From Cinclus cinclus (taxonomy: Eukaryota; Chordata; Aves; Passeriformes; Cinclidae), in contig NW_026912151.1 in assembly GCF_963662255.1 (NCBI RefSeq), positions 1-64,000 of the forward strand: a stretch of 64,000 bases of DNA, given 5' to 3'. The notes beneath the pieces were generated by a model. It saw nothing but the letters and a program-made list of their open reading frames with translations. It did no database searches and was not told the origin of the DNA. A program made the translations under genes and the position numbers. Below, piece by piece: positions 47,855-58,653 of this stretch; position 1 is the stretch's first letter, and every line of letters starts with the position of its first letter.

Positions 47855-50800
47855 TAGCAAAAGCCCGGGACGGGACGCAGGCAAGTTGGTTTTGAAAGGA
47901 GTCACTTTTCCCCAAGAAGCCAAACTCAAGAGCCCACTTGGCAGGTGTCATTTTGTAGGGCACGTTTGGGCCTCCGATGGCAGCCAGGTTTGGAGGAGGG
48001 GGCAGCTTTGGTCTGGGAGAAATCCTCGTCCTTATGGAATTTTTGTAGGCAAAAGCCCTGCATGGGCCGCAGGCAAGTTGACTCCGAAAGGAGGCACTTT
48101 TCCCCAGGAAGCCAAACTCAAGAACCCTCAATGCAGGTGTCATTTTGTGGGGCGCGTTTGGGCCTCCGATGGCAGCCAGGTTTGGAGGAGGGGGCAGCTT
48201 TGGTCTGGGAGAAATCCTCGTCCTTCTGGAATTTTTGGAGGCAAAAGCCCAGGACGGGCCGCAGGCAAGTTAGGCAAGTTGGCTCCGAAAGGAGGCACTT
48301 TTCCCCAAGAAGCCAAACTCCAGAACCCACAATGCAGATGTCATTTTGTGGGGCGCGTTTGGGCCTCCGATGGCAGCCAGGTTTGGAGGAGGGGGCAGCT
48401 TTGGTCTGGGAGAAATCCTCGTCCTTATGGAATTTTTGTAGTCTACAGCCCAGCACGGGCTGCAGGCAAGTTGGCTTTGAAAGGAGGCACTTTCCCCCAA
48501 GAAGCCAAACTCAGGAGCCCACTTGGCAGATGTCATTTTGTAGGGCGCGTTTGGTCCACCGATGGCAGTCAGGTTTGGAGGAGGGGGCAGCTTTGGTCTG
48601 GGAGAAATCCTCGTCCTTATGGAATTTTTGTAGGCAAAAGCCCAGAATGGGCCGCAGGCTAGTTAGGCAAGTTGGCTTTGAAAGGAGGCACTTTTCCGCA
48701 AGAAGCCAAACTCAAGAGCCCACTTGGCAGGTGTCATTTTGTAGGGCGCGTTTGGGCCTCCGATGGCAGCCAGGTTTGGAGGAGGGGGCAGCTTTGGTCT
48801 GGGAGAAATCCTCGTCCTTATGGAATTTTTGGAGGCAAAAGCCCAGGACGGGCCGCAGGCAAGTTGGCTTTGAAAGGAGGCACTTCCACCCAAGAAGCCA
48901 AACTCAAGAGCCCACTTGGCAGGTGTCATTTTGTAGGGCACGTTTGGGCCTCCGATGGCAGCCAGGTTTGGAGGAGGGGGCAGCTTTGGTCTGGGAGAAA
49001 TCCTCGTCCTTATGGAATTTTTGGAGGCAAAAGCCCTGCATGGGCCGCAGGCAAGTTGACTCCGAAAGGAGGCAATTTTCCCCAGGAAGCCAAACTCAAG
49101 AACCCTCAATGCAGGTGTCATTTTGTGGGGCGCGTTTGGGCCTCCGATGGCAGCCAGGTTTGGAGGAGGGGGCAGCTTTGGTCTGGGAGAAATCCTCGTC
49201 CTTATGGAATTTTTGTAGGCTAAAGCCCAGCACGGGCCGCAGGCTAGTTAGGCAAGTTGGCTTTGAAAGGAGGCACTTTCCCCCAAGAAGCCAAACTCAA
49301 GAGCCCACTTGGCAGATGTCATTTTGTAGGGCGTGTTTGGGCCTCCGATGGCAGCCAGGTTTGGAGGAGGGGGCAGCTTTGGTCTGGGAGAAATCCTCGT
49401 CCTTATGGAATTTTTGTAGGCAAAAGCCCAGGACGGGCCGCAGGCAAGTTGGCTTTGAAAGGAGGCACTTCCACCCAAGAAGCCAAACTCAAGAGCCCAC
49501 TTGGCAGATGTCATTTTGTAGGGCGCGTTTGGGCCTCCGATGGCAGCCAGGTTTGGAGGAGGGGGCAGCTTTGGTCTGGGAGAAATCCTCGTCCTTATGG
49601 AATTTTTGTAGGCAAAAGCCCTGCATGGGCCGCCGGCAAGTAAACTCCGAAAGGAGGCACTTTTCCCCAAGAAGCCAAACTCAAGAGCCCACTTGGCAGA
49701 TGTCATTTTGTAGGGCGCGTTTGGGCCTCCGATGGCAGCCAGGTTTGGAGGAGGGGGCAGCTTTGTTCTGGGAGAAATCCTCGTCCTTATGGAATTTTTG
49801 TAGGCACAAGCCCAGGACGGGCCGCAGGCAAGTTGGCTTTGAAAGGAGGCACTTTCCCCCAAGAAGCCAAACTCAAGAGCCCACTTGGCAGGTGTCATTT
49901 TGTAGGGCGCGTTTGGGCCTCCGATGGCAGCCAGGTTTGGAGGAGGGGGCAGCTTTGGTCTGGGAGAAATCCTCGTCCTTATGGAATTTTTGTAGGCAAA
50001 AGCCCTGCATGGGCCGCAGGCAAGTTGACTCCGAAAGGAGGCACTTTTCCCCAGGAAGCCAAACTCAAGAGCCCACTTGGCAGATGTCATTTTGTAGGGC
50101 GCGTTTGGGCCTCCGATGGCAGCCAGGTTTGGAGGAGGGGGCAGCTTTGGTCTGGGAGGAATCCTCGTCCTTATGGAATTTTTGTAGCAAAAGCCCGGGA
50201 CGGGACGCAGGCAAGTTGGTTTTGAAAGGAGTCACTTTTCCCCAAGAAGCCAAACTCAAGAGCCCACTTGGCAGGTGTCATTTTGTAGGGCACGTTTGGG
50301 CCTCCGATGGCAGCCAGGTTTGGAGGAGGGGGCAGCTTTGGTCTGGGAGAAATCCTCATCCTTATGGAATTTTTGGAGGCAAAAGCCCAGCACGGGCCGC
50401 AGGCTAGTTAGGCAAGTTGGCTTTGAAAGGAGGCACTTTTCCCCAAGAAGCCAAACTCAAGAGCCCACTTGGCAGATGTCATTTTGTAGGGCGCGTTTGG
50501 GCCTCCGATGGCAGCCAGGTTTGGAGGAGGGGGCAGCTTTGGTCTGGGAGAAATCCTCGTCCTTATGGAATTTTTGTAGGCAAAAGCCCTGCATGGGCCG
50601 CAGGCAAGTTGGCTTTGAAAGGAGGCACTTCCACCCAAGAAGCCAAACTCAAGAGCCCACTTGGCAGGTGTCATTTTGTAGGGCACGTTTGGGCCTCCGA
50701 TGGCAGCCAGGTTTGGAGGAGGGGGCAGCTTTGGTCTGGGAGAAATCCTCGTCCTTCTGGAATTTTTGTAGGCAAAAGCCCTGCATGGGCCACAGGCAAG

Positions 50801-52514
50801 TTGGCTTTGAAAGGAGGCACTTTTCCCCAGGAAGCCAAACTCAAGAACCCTCAATGCAGGTGTCATTTTGTGGGGCGCGTTTGGGCCTCCGATGGCAGCC
50901 AGGTTTGGAGGAGGGGGCAGCTTTGGTCTGGGAGAAATCCACGTCCTTATGGAATTTTTGTAGGCAAAAGCCCAGCACGGGCCGCAGGCTAGTTAGGCAA
51001 GTTGGCTTTGAAAGGAGGCACTTTTCCGCAAGAAGCCAAACTCAAGAGCCCACTTGGCAGGTGTCATTTTGTAGGGCGCGTTTGGGCCTCCGATGGCAGC
51101 CAGGTTTGGAGGAGGGGGCAGCTTTGGTCTGGGAGAAATCCTCGTCCTTCTGGAATTTTTGTAGGCAAAAGCCCAGGACGGGCCGCAGGCAAGTTGGCTT
51201 TGAAAGGAGGCACTTCCACCCAAGAAGCCAAACTCAAGAGCCCACTTGGCAGGTGTCATTTTGTAGGGCACGTTTAGGCCTCCGATGGCAGCCAGGTTTG
51301 GAGGAGGGGGCAGCTTTGGTCTGGGAGAAATCCTCGTCCTTCTGGAATTTTTGTAGGCAAAAGCCCTGCATGGGCCGCAGGCAAGTTGACTCCGAAAGGA
51401 GGCAATTTTCCCCAGGAAGCCAAACTCAAGAACCCTCAATGCAGGTGTCATTTTGTGGGGCGCGTTTGGGCCTCCGATGGCAGCCAGGTTTGGAGGAGGG
51501 GGCAGCTTTGGTCTGGGAGAAATCCTCGTCCTTATGGAATTTTTGTAGTCTAAAGCCCAGCACGGGCCGCAGGCTAGTTAGGCAAGTTGGCTCCGAAAGG
51601 AGGCACTTTCCCCCAAGAAGCCAAACTCAAGAGCCCACTTGGCAGATGTCATTTTGTAGGGCGCGTTTGGGCCTCCGATGGCAGCCAGGTTTGGAGGAGG
51701 GGACAGCTTTGGTCTGGGAGAAATCCTCGTCCTTATGGAATTTTTGGAGGCAAAAGCCCAGGACGGGCCGCAGGCAAGTTGGCTTTGAAAGGAGGCACTT
51801 CCACCCAAGAAGCCAAACTCAAGAGCCCACTTGGCAGATGTCATTTTGTAGGGCGCGTTTGGGCCTCTGATGGCAGCCAGGTTTGGAGGAGGGGGCAGCT
51901 TTGGTCTGGGAGAAATCCTCGTCCTTATGGAATTTTTGTAGGCAAAAGCCCTGCATGGGCCACCGGCAAGTTAACTCCGAAAGGAGGCACTTTTCCCCAA
52001 GAAGCCAAACTCAAGAGCCCACTTGGCAGATGTGATTTTGTAGGGCGCGTTTGGGCCTCCGATGGCAGCCAGGTTTGGAGGAGGGGGCAGCTTTGTTCTG
52101 GGAGAAATCCTCGTCCTTCTGGAATTTTTGTAGGCACAAGCCCAGGACGGGCCGCAGGCAAGTTGGCTTTGAAAGGAGGCACTTTCCCCCAAGAAGCCAA
52201 ACTCAAGAGCCCACTTGGCAGGTGTCATTTTGTAGGGCGCGTTTGGGCCTCCGATGGCAGCCAGGTTTGGAGGAGGGGGCAGCTTTGGTCTGGGAGAAAT
52301 CCTCGTCCTTATGGAATTTTTGTCGGCAAAAGCCCTGCATGGGCCGCAGGCAAGTTGACTCCGAAAGGAGGCACTTTTCCCCAGGAAGCCAAACTCAAGA
52401 GCCCACTTGGCAGATGTCATTTTGTAGGGCGCGTTTGGGCCTCCGATGGCAGCCAGGTTTGGAGGAGGGGGCAGCTTTGGTCTGGGAGGAATCCTCGTCC
52501 TTATGGAATTTTTG
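47855..52514. repeat. Two tandem copies of a 2330-bp twelve-monomer HOR
   Basis: The short monomer recurs at 47855, 50185 and 52515, exactly 2330 bp apart each time. 48663-49121 matches 50993-51451 and 49248-50090 matches 51578-52420 at the same offset. 2330 equals 12 x 192 + 27 - 1, so these units have three long monomers and one short one, unlike the five-long 12-mers at 40-45 kb. The fourth block-Y relative (tccaccgat at 48555; offset 5654 from 42901) lies in the first copy and is absent from the second. Confidence 0.85.
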
Positions 52515-53600
52515 TAGCAAAAGCCCGGGACGGGACGCAGGCAAGTTGGTTTTGAAAGGAGTCACTTTTCCCCAAGAAGCCAAACTCAAGAGCCCACTTG
52601 GCAGATGTCATTTTGTAGGGCACGTTTGGGCCTCCGATGGCAGCCAGGTTTGGAGGAGGGGGCAGCTTTGGTCTGGGAGAAATCCTCGTCCTTATGGAAT
52701 TTTTGTAGGCAAAAGCCCAGGACGGGCCGCAGGCAAGTTAGGCAAGTTGGCTCCGAAAGGAGGCACTTTTCCCCAAGAAGCCAAACTCAAGAACCCTCAA
52801 TGCAGATGTCATTTTGTGGGGCACGTTCGGGCCTCTGATGGCAGCCAGGTTTGGAGGAGGGGGCAGCTTTGGTCTGGGAGAAATCCTCGTCCTTATGGAA
52901 TTTTTGTAGTCTAAAGCCCAGCACGGGCCGCAGGCTAGTTAGGCAAGTTGGCTTTGAAAGGAGGCACTTTTCCGCAAGAAGCCAAACTCAAGAGCCCACT
53001 TGGCAGATGTCATTTTGTAGGGCGCGTTTGGGCCTCCGATGGCAGCCAGGTTTGGAGGAGGGGGCAGCTTTGGTCTGGGAGGAATCCTCGTCCTTATGGA
53101 ATTTTTGTAGCAAAAGCCCGGGACGGGACGCAGGCAAGTAGGTTTTGAAAGGAGTCACTTTTCCCCAAGAAGCCAAACTCAAGAGCCCACTTGGCAGGTG
53201 TCATTTTGTAGGGCACGTTTGGGCCTCCGATGGCAGCCAGGTTTGGAGGAGGGGGCAGCTTTGGTCTGGGAGAAATCCTCATCCTTATGGAATTTTTGGA
53301 GGCAAAAGCCCAGCACGGGCCGCAGGCTAGTTAGGCAAGTTGGCTTTGAAAGGAGGCACTTTTCCCCAAGAAGCCAAACTCAAGAGCCCACTTGGCAGAT
53401 GTCATTTTGTAGGGCGCGTTTGGGCCTCCGATGGCAGCCAGGTTTGGAGGAGGGGGCAGCTTTGGTCTGGGAGAAATCCTCGTCCTTATGGAATTTTTGT
53501 AGGCAAAAGCCCTGCATGGGCCACAGGCAAGTTGGCTTTGAAAGGAGGCACTTTTCCCCAGGAAGCCAAACTCAAGAACCCTCAATGCAGGTGTCATTTT
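50275..53600. repeat. ~2.92-kb fifteen-monomer duplication junction
   Basis: 50275 and 50408 match 53198 and 53331 (offset 2923 bp). From 51451 onward the partner lies 2931 bp downstream (51578 to 54509, 51971 to 54902). Linked variants are cctcatcc, ggaggcaaaagcccagcac, gccctgcatgggccacagg and aatccacgtcc. The short monomers at 52515 and 53108 are only 593 bp apart, marking an internal deletion of about nine monomers relative to the usual 12-mer spacing. Confidence 0.78.
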
Positions 53601-53985
53601 GTGGGGCGCGTTTGGGCCTCCGATGGCAGCCAGGTTTGGAGGAGGGGGCAGCTTTGGTCTGGGAGAAATCCACGTCCTTATGGAATTTTGGTAGGCAAAA
53701 GCCCAGCACGGGCCGCAGGCTAGTTAGGCAAGTTGGCTTTGAAAGGAGGCACTTTTCCGCAAGAAGCCAAACTCAAGAGCCCACTTGGCAGGTGTCATTT
53801 TGTAGGGCACGTTTGGGCCTCCGATGGCAGCCAGGTTTGGAGGAGGGGGCAGCTTTGGTCTGGGAGAAATCCTCGTCCTTATGGAATTTTTGTAGTCTAA
53901 AGCCCAGGACGGTCCGCAGGCAAGTTAGGCAAGTTGGCTATGAAAGGATGCACTTTCCCCAAGAAGCCAAACTCAAGAACCCACA
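53601..53985. repeat. Satellite junction before the 4668-bp unit; lacks one 191-bp monomer
   Basis: Upstream of 53986 this stretch matches 58078-58653, except that the later copy has one extra 191-bp monomer with tagcaaaagcccggg at 58370. Offsets are 4477 bp to the left and 4668 bp to the right of the insertion point. gggcacgtttggg near 53805 replaces gggcgcg in the later copy, so the crossover lies inside this monomer. Confidence 0.75.
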
Positions 53986-56900
53986 ATGCAGATGTCATTT
54001 TGTAGGGCGCGTTTGGGCCTCCGATGGCAGCCAGGTTTGGAGGAGGGGGCAGCTTTGGTCTGGGAGAAATCCTCGTCCTTCTGGAATTTTTGTAGGCAAA
54101 AGCCCAGGACGGGCCGCAGGCAAGTTGGCTTTGAAAGGAGGCACTTCCACCCAAGAAGCCAAACTCAAGAGCCCACTTGGCAGGTGTCATTTTGTAGGGC
54201 ACGTTTAGGCCTCCGATGGCAGCCAGGTTTGGAGGAGGGGGCAGCTTTGGTCTGGGAGAAATCCTCGTCCTTCTGGAATTTTTGTAGGCAAAAGCCCTGC
54301 ATGGGCCGCAGGCAAGTTGACTCCGAAAGGAGGCAATTTTCCCCAGGAAGCCAAACTCAAGAACCCTCAATGCAGGTGTCATTTTGTGGGGCGCGTTTGG
54401 GCCTCCGATGGCAGCCAGGTTTGGAGGAGGGGGCAGCTTTGGTCTGGGAGAAATCCTCGTCCTTATGGAATTTTTGTAGTCTAAAGCCCAGCACGGGCCG
54501 CAGGCTAGTTAGGCAAGTTGGCTCCGAAAGGAGGCACTTTCCCCCAAGAAGCCAAACTCAAGAGCCCACTTGGCAGATGTCATTTTGTAGGGCGCGTTTG
54601 GGCCTCCGATGGCAGCCAGGTTTGGAGGAGGGGGCAGCTTTGGTCTGGGAGAAATCCTCGTCCTTATGGAATTTTTGTAGGCAAAAGCCCAGGACGGGCC
54701 GCAGGCAAGTTGGCTTTGAAAGGAGGCACTTCCACCCAAGAAGCCAAACTCAAGAGCCCACTTGGCAGATGTCATTTTGTAGGGCGCGTTTGGGCCTCTG
54801 ATGGCAGCCAGGTTTGGAGGAGGGGGCAGCTTTGGTCTGGGAGAAATCCTCGTCCTTATGGAATTTTTGTAGGCAAAAGCCCTGCATGGGCCGCCGGCAA
54901 GTTAACTCCGAAAGGAGGCACTTTTCCCCAAGAAGCCAAACTCAAGAGCCCACTTGGCAGATGTGATTTTGTAGGGCGCGTTTGGGCCTCCGATGGCAGC
55001 CAGGTTTGGAGGAGGGGGCAGCTTGGTTCTGGGAGAAATCCTCGTCCTTATGGAATTTTTGTAGGCACAAGCCCAGGACGGGCCGCAGGCAAGTTGGCTT
55101 TGAAAGGAGGCACTTTCCCCCAAGAAGCCAAACTCAAGAGCCCACTTGGCAGGTGTCATTTTGTAGGGCGCGTTTGGGCCTCCGATGGCAGCCAGGTTTG
55201 GAGGAGGGGGCAGCTTTGGTCTGGGAGAAATCCTCGTCCTTATGGAATTTTTGTCGGCAAAAGCCCTGCATGGGCCGCAGGCAAGTTGACTCCGAAAGGA
55301 GGCACTTTTCCCCAAGAAGCCAAACTCAAGAACCCTCAATGCAGATGTCATTTTGTGGGGCACGTTCGGGCCTCTGATGGCAGCCAGGTTTGGAGGAGGG
55401 GGCAGCTTTGGTCTGGGAGAAATCCTCGTCCTTATGGAATTTTTGTAGTCTAAAGCCCAGCACGGGCCGCAGGCTAGTTAGGCAAGTTGGCTTTGAAAGG
55501 AGGCACTTTTCCGCAAGAAGCCAAACTCAAGAGCCCACTTGGCAGATGTCATTTTGTAGGGCGCGTTTGGGCCTCCGATGGCAGCCAGGTTTGGAGGAGG
55601 GGGCAGCTTTGGTCTGGGAGAAATCCTCGTCCTTATGGAATTTTTGTAGGCAAAAGCCCAGGACAGGCCGCAGGCAAGTTGGCTTTGAAAGGAGGCACTT
55701 CCACCCAAGAAGCCAAACTCAAGAGCCCACTTGGCAGGTGTCATTTTGTAGGGCACGTTTGGGCCTCCGATGGCAGCCAGGTTTGGAGGAGGGGGCAGCT
55801 TTGGTCTGGAAGAAATCCTCGTCCTTCTGGAATTTTTGTAGGCAAAAGCCCTGCATGGGCCGCAGGCAAGTTGACTCCGAAAGGAGGCACTTTTCCCCAG
55901 GAAGCCAAACTCAAGAACCCTCAATGCAGATGTCATTTTGTGGGGCGCGTTTGGGCCTCCGATGGCAGCCAGGTTTGGAGGAGGGGGCAGCTTTGGTCTG
56001 GGAGAAATCCTCGTCCTTATGGAATTTTTGTAGTCTAAAGCCCAGCACGGGCTGCAGGCAAGTTGGCTTTGAAAGGAGGCACTTTCCCCCAAGAAGCCAA
56101 ACTCAGGAGCCCACTTGGCAGATGTCATTTTGTAGGACGCGTTTGGGCCACCGATGGCAGCCAGGTTTGGAGGAGGGGGCAGCTTTGGTCTGGGAGAAAT
56201 CCTCGTCCTTATGGAATTTTTGTAGGCAAAAGCCCAGAATGGGCCGCAGGCTAGTTAGGCAAGTTGGCTTTGAAAGGAGGCACTTTTCCGCAAGAAGCCA
56301 AACTCAAGAGCCCACTTGGCAGATGTCATTTTGTAGGGCGCGTTTGGGCCTCCGATGGCAGCCAGGTTTGGAGGAGGGGGCAGCTTTGGTCTGGGAGGAA
56401 TCCTCGTCCTTATGGAATTTTTGTAGCAAAAGCCCGGGACGGGACGCAGGCAAGTTGGTTTTGAAAGGAGTCACTTTTCCCCAAGAAGCCAAACTCAAGA
56501 GCCCACTTGGCAGGTGTCATTATGTAGGGCGCGTTTGGGCCTCCGATGGCAGCCAGGTTTGGAGGAGGGGGCAGCTTTGTTCTGGGAGAAATTCTTGTCC
56601 TTATGGAATTTTTGTTGGCAAAAGCCCAGGACGGTCCGCAGGCAAGTTAGGCAAGTTGGCTATGAAAGGAGGCACTTTTCCCCAAGAAGCCAAACTCAAG
56701 AACCCACAATGCAGATGTCATTTTGTAGGGCGCGTTTGGGCCTCCGATGGCAGCCAGGTTTGGAGGAGGGGGCAGCTTTGGTCTGGGAGAAATCCTCGTC
56801 CTTCTGGAATTTTTGTAGTCAAAAGCCCAGGACAGGCCGCAGGCAAGTTGGCTTTGAAAGGAGGCACTTCCACCCAAGAAGCCAAACTCAAGAGCCCACT

Positions 56901-58653
56901 TGGCAGGTGTCATTTTGTAGGGCACGTTTGGGCCTCCGATGGCAGCCAGGTTTGGAGGAGGGGGCAGTTTTGGTCTGGGAGAAATCCTCGTCCTTCTGGA
57001 ATTTTTGTAGGCAAAAGCCCTGCATGGGCCGCAGGCAAGTTGACTCCAAAAGGAGGCAATTTTCCCCAGGAAGCCAAACTCAAGAACCCTCAATGCAGGT
57101 GTCATTTTGTGGGGCGCGTTTGGGCCTCCGATGGCAGCCAGGTTTGGAGGAGGGGGCAGCTTTGGTCTGGGAGAAATCCTCGTCCTTATGGAATTTTTGT
57201 AGTCTAAAGCCCAGCACGGGCCGCAGGCTAGTTAGGCAAGTTGGCTTTGAAAGGAGGCACTTTTCCCCAAGAAGCCAAACTCAAGAGCCCACTTGGCAGA
57301 TGTCATTTTGTAGGGCGCGTTTGGGCCTCCGATGGCAGCCAGGTTTGGAGGAGGGGGCAGCTTTGGTCTGGGAGAAATCCTCGTCCTTATGTAATTTTTG
57401 TAGGCAAAAGCCCAGGACGGGCCGCAGGCAAGTTGGCTTTGAAAGGAGGCACTTCCACCCAAGAAGCCAAACTCAAGAGCCCACTTGGCAGATGTCACTT
57501 TGTAGGGCGCGTTTGGGCCTCCGATGGCAGCCAGGTTTGGAGGAGGGGGCAGCTTTGGTCTGGGAGAAATCCTCGTCCTTATGGAATTTTTGTCGGCAAA
57601 AGCCCTGCATGGGCCGCAGGCAAGTTGACTCCGAAAGGAGGCACTTTTCCCCAGGAAGCCAAACTCAAGAGCCCACTTGGCAGATGTCATTTTGTAGGGC
57701 GCGTTTGGGCCTCCGATGGCAGCCAGGTTTGGAGGAGGGGGCAGCTTTGGTCTGGGAGAAATCCTCGTCCTTATGGAATTTTTGTAGGCAAAAGCCCTGC
57801 ATGGGCCGCAGGCAAGTTGGCTTTGAAAGGAGGCACTTCCACCCAAGAAGCCAAACTCAAGAGCCCACTTGGCAGGTGTCATTTTGTAGGGCACGTTTGG
57901 GCCTCCGATGGCAGCCAGGTTTGGAGGAGGGGGCAGCTTTGGTCTGGGAGAAATCCTCGTCCTTATGGAATTTTTGTAGGCAAAAGCCCTGCATGGGCCA
58001 CAGGCAAGTTGGCTTTGAAAGGAGGCACTTTTCCCCAGGAAGCCAAACTCAAGAACCCTCAATGCAGGTGTCATTTTGTGGGGCGCGTTTGGGCCTCCGA
58101 TGGCAGCCAGGTTTGGAGGAGGGGGCAGCTTTGGTCTGGGAGAAATCCACGCCCTTATGGAATTTTGGTAGGCAAAAGCCCAGCACGGGCCGCAGGCTAG
58201 TTAGGCAAGTTGGCTTTGAAAGGAGGCACTTTTCCGCAAGAAGCCAAACTCAAGAGCCCACTTGGCAGGTGTCATTTTGTAGGGCGCGTTTGGGCCTCCG
58301 ATGGCAGCCAGGTTTGGAGGAGGGGGCAGCTTTGGTCTGGGAGAAATCCTCGTCCTTATGGAATTTTTGTAGCAAAAGCCCGGGACGGGACGCAGGCAAG
58401 TTGGTTTTGAAAGGAGTCACTTTTCCCCAAGAAGCCAAACTCAAGAGCCCACGTGGCAGGTGTCATTATGTAGGGCGCGTTTGGGCCTCCGATGGCAGCC
58501 AGGTTTGGAGGAGGGGGCAGCTTTGGTCTGGGAGAAATCCTCGTCCTTATGGAATTTTTGTAGTCTAAAGCCCAGGACGGTCCGCAGGCAAGTTAGGCAA
58601 GTTGGCTATGAAAGGATGCACTTTCCCCAAGAAGCCAAACTCAAGAACCCACA
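53986..58653. repeat. 24-monomer HOR of 4668 bp, copy 1
   Basis: Start points 53986, 54518, 54902, 55390, 55487, 56063 and 56264 all recur exactly 4668 bp later. 4668 equals 24 x 192 + 63 - 3 (seven long duplications, three one-base losses). It carries nested signatures of both earlier 12-mer types: gatgtgattttg with gttaactccg, gggcacgttcgggcc, gactccaaaaggagg, gatgtcactttg, and the 191-bp monomer at 56424. A private difference is gcagcttggttctgg near 55021, where copy 2 has gcagctttgttctgg. Confidence 0.88.
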
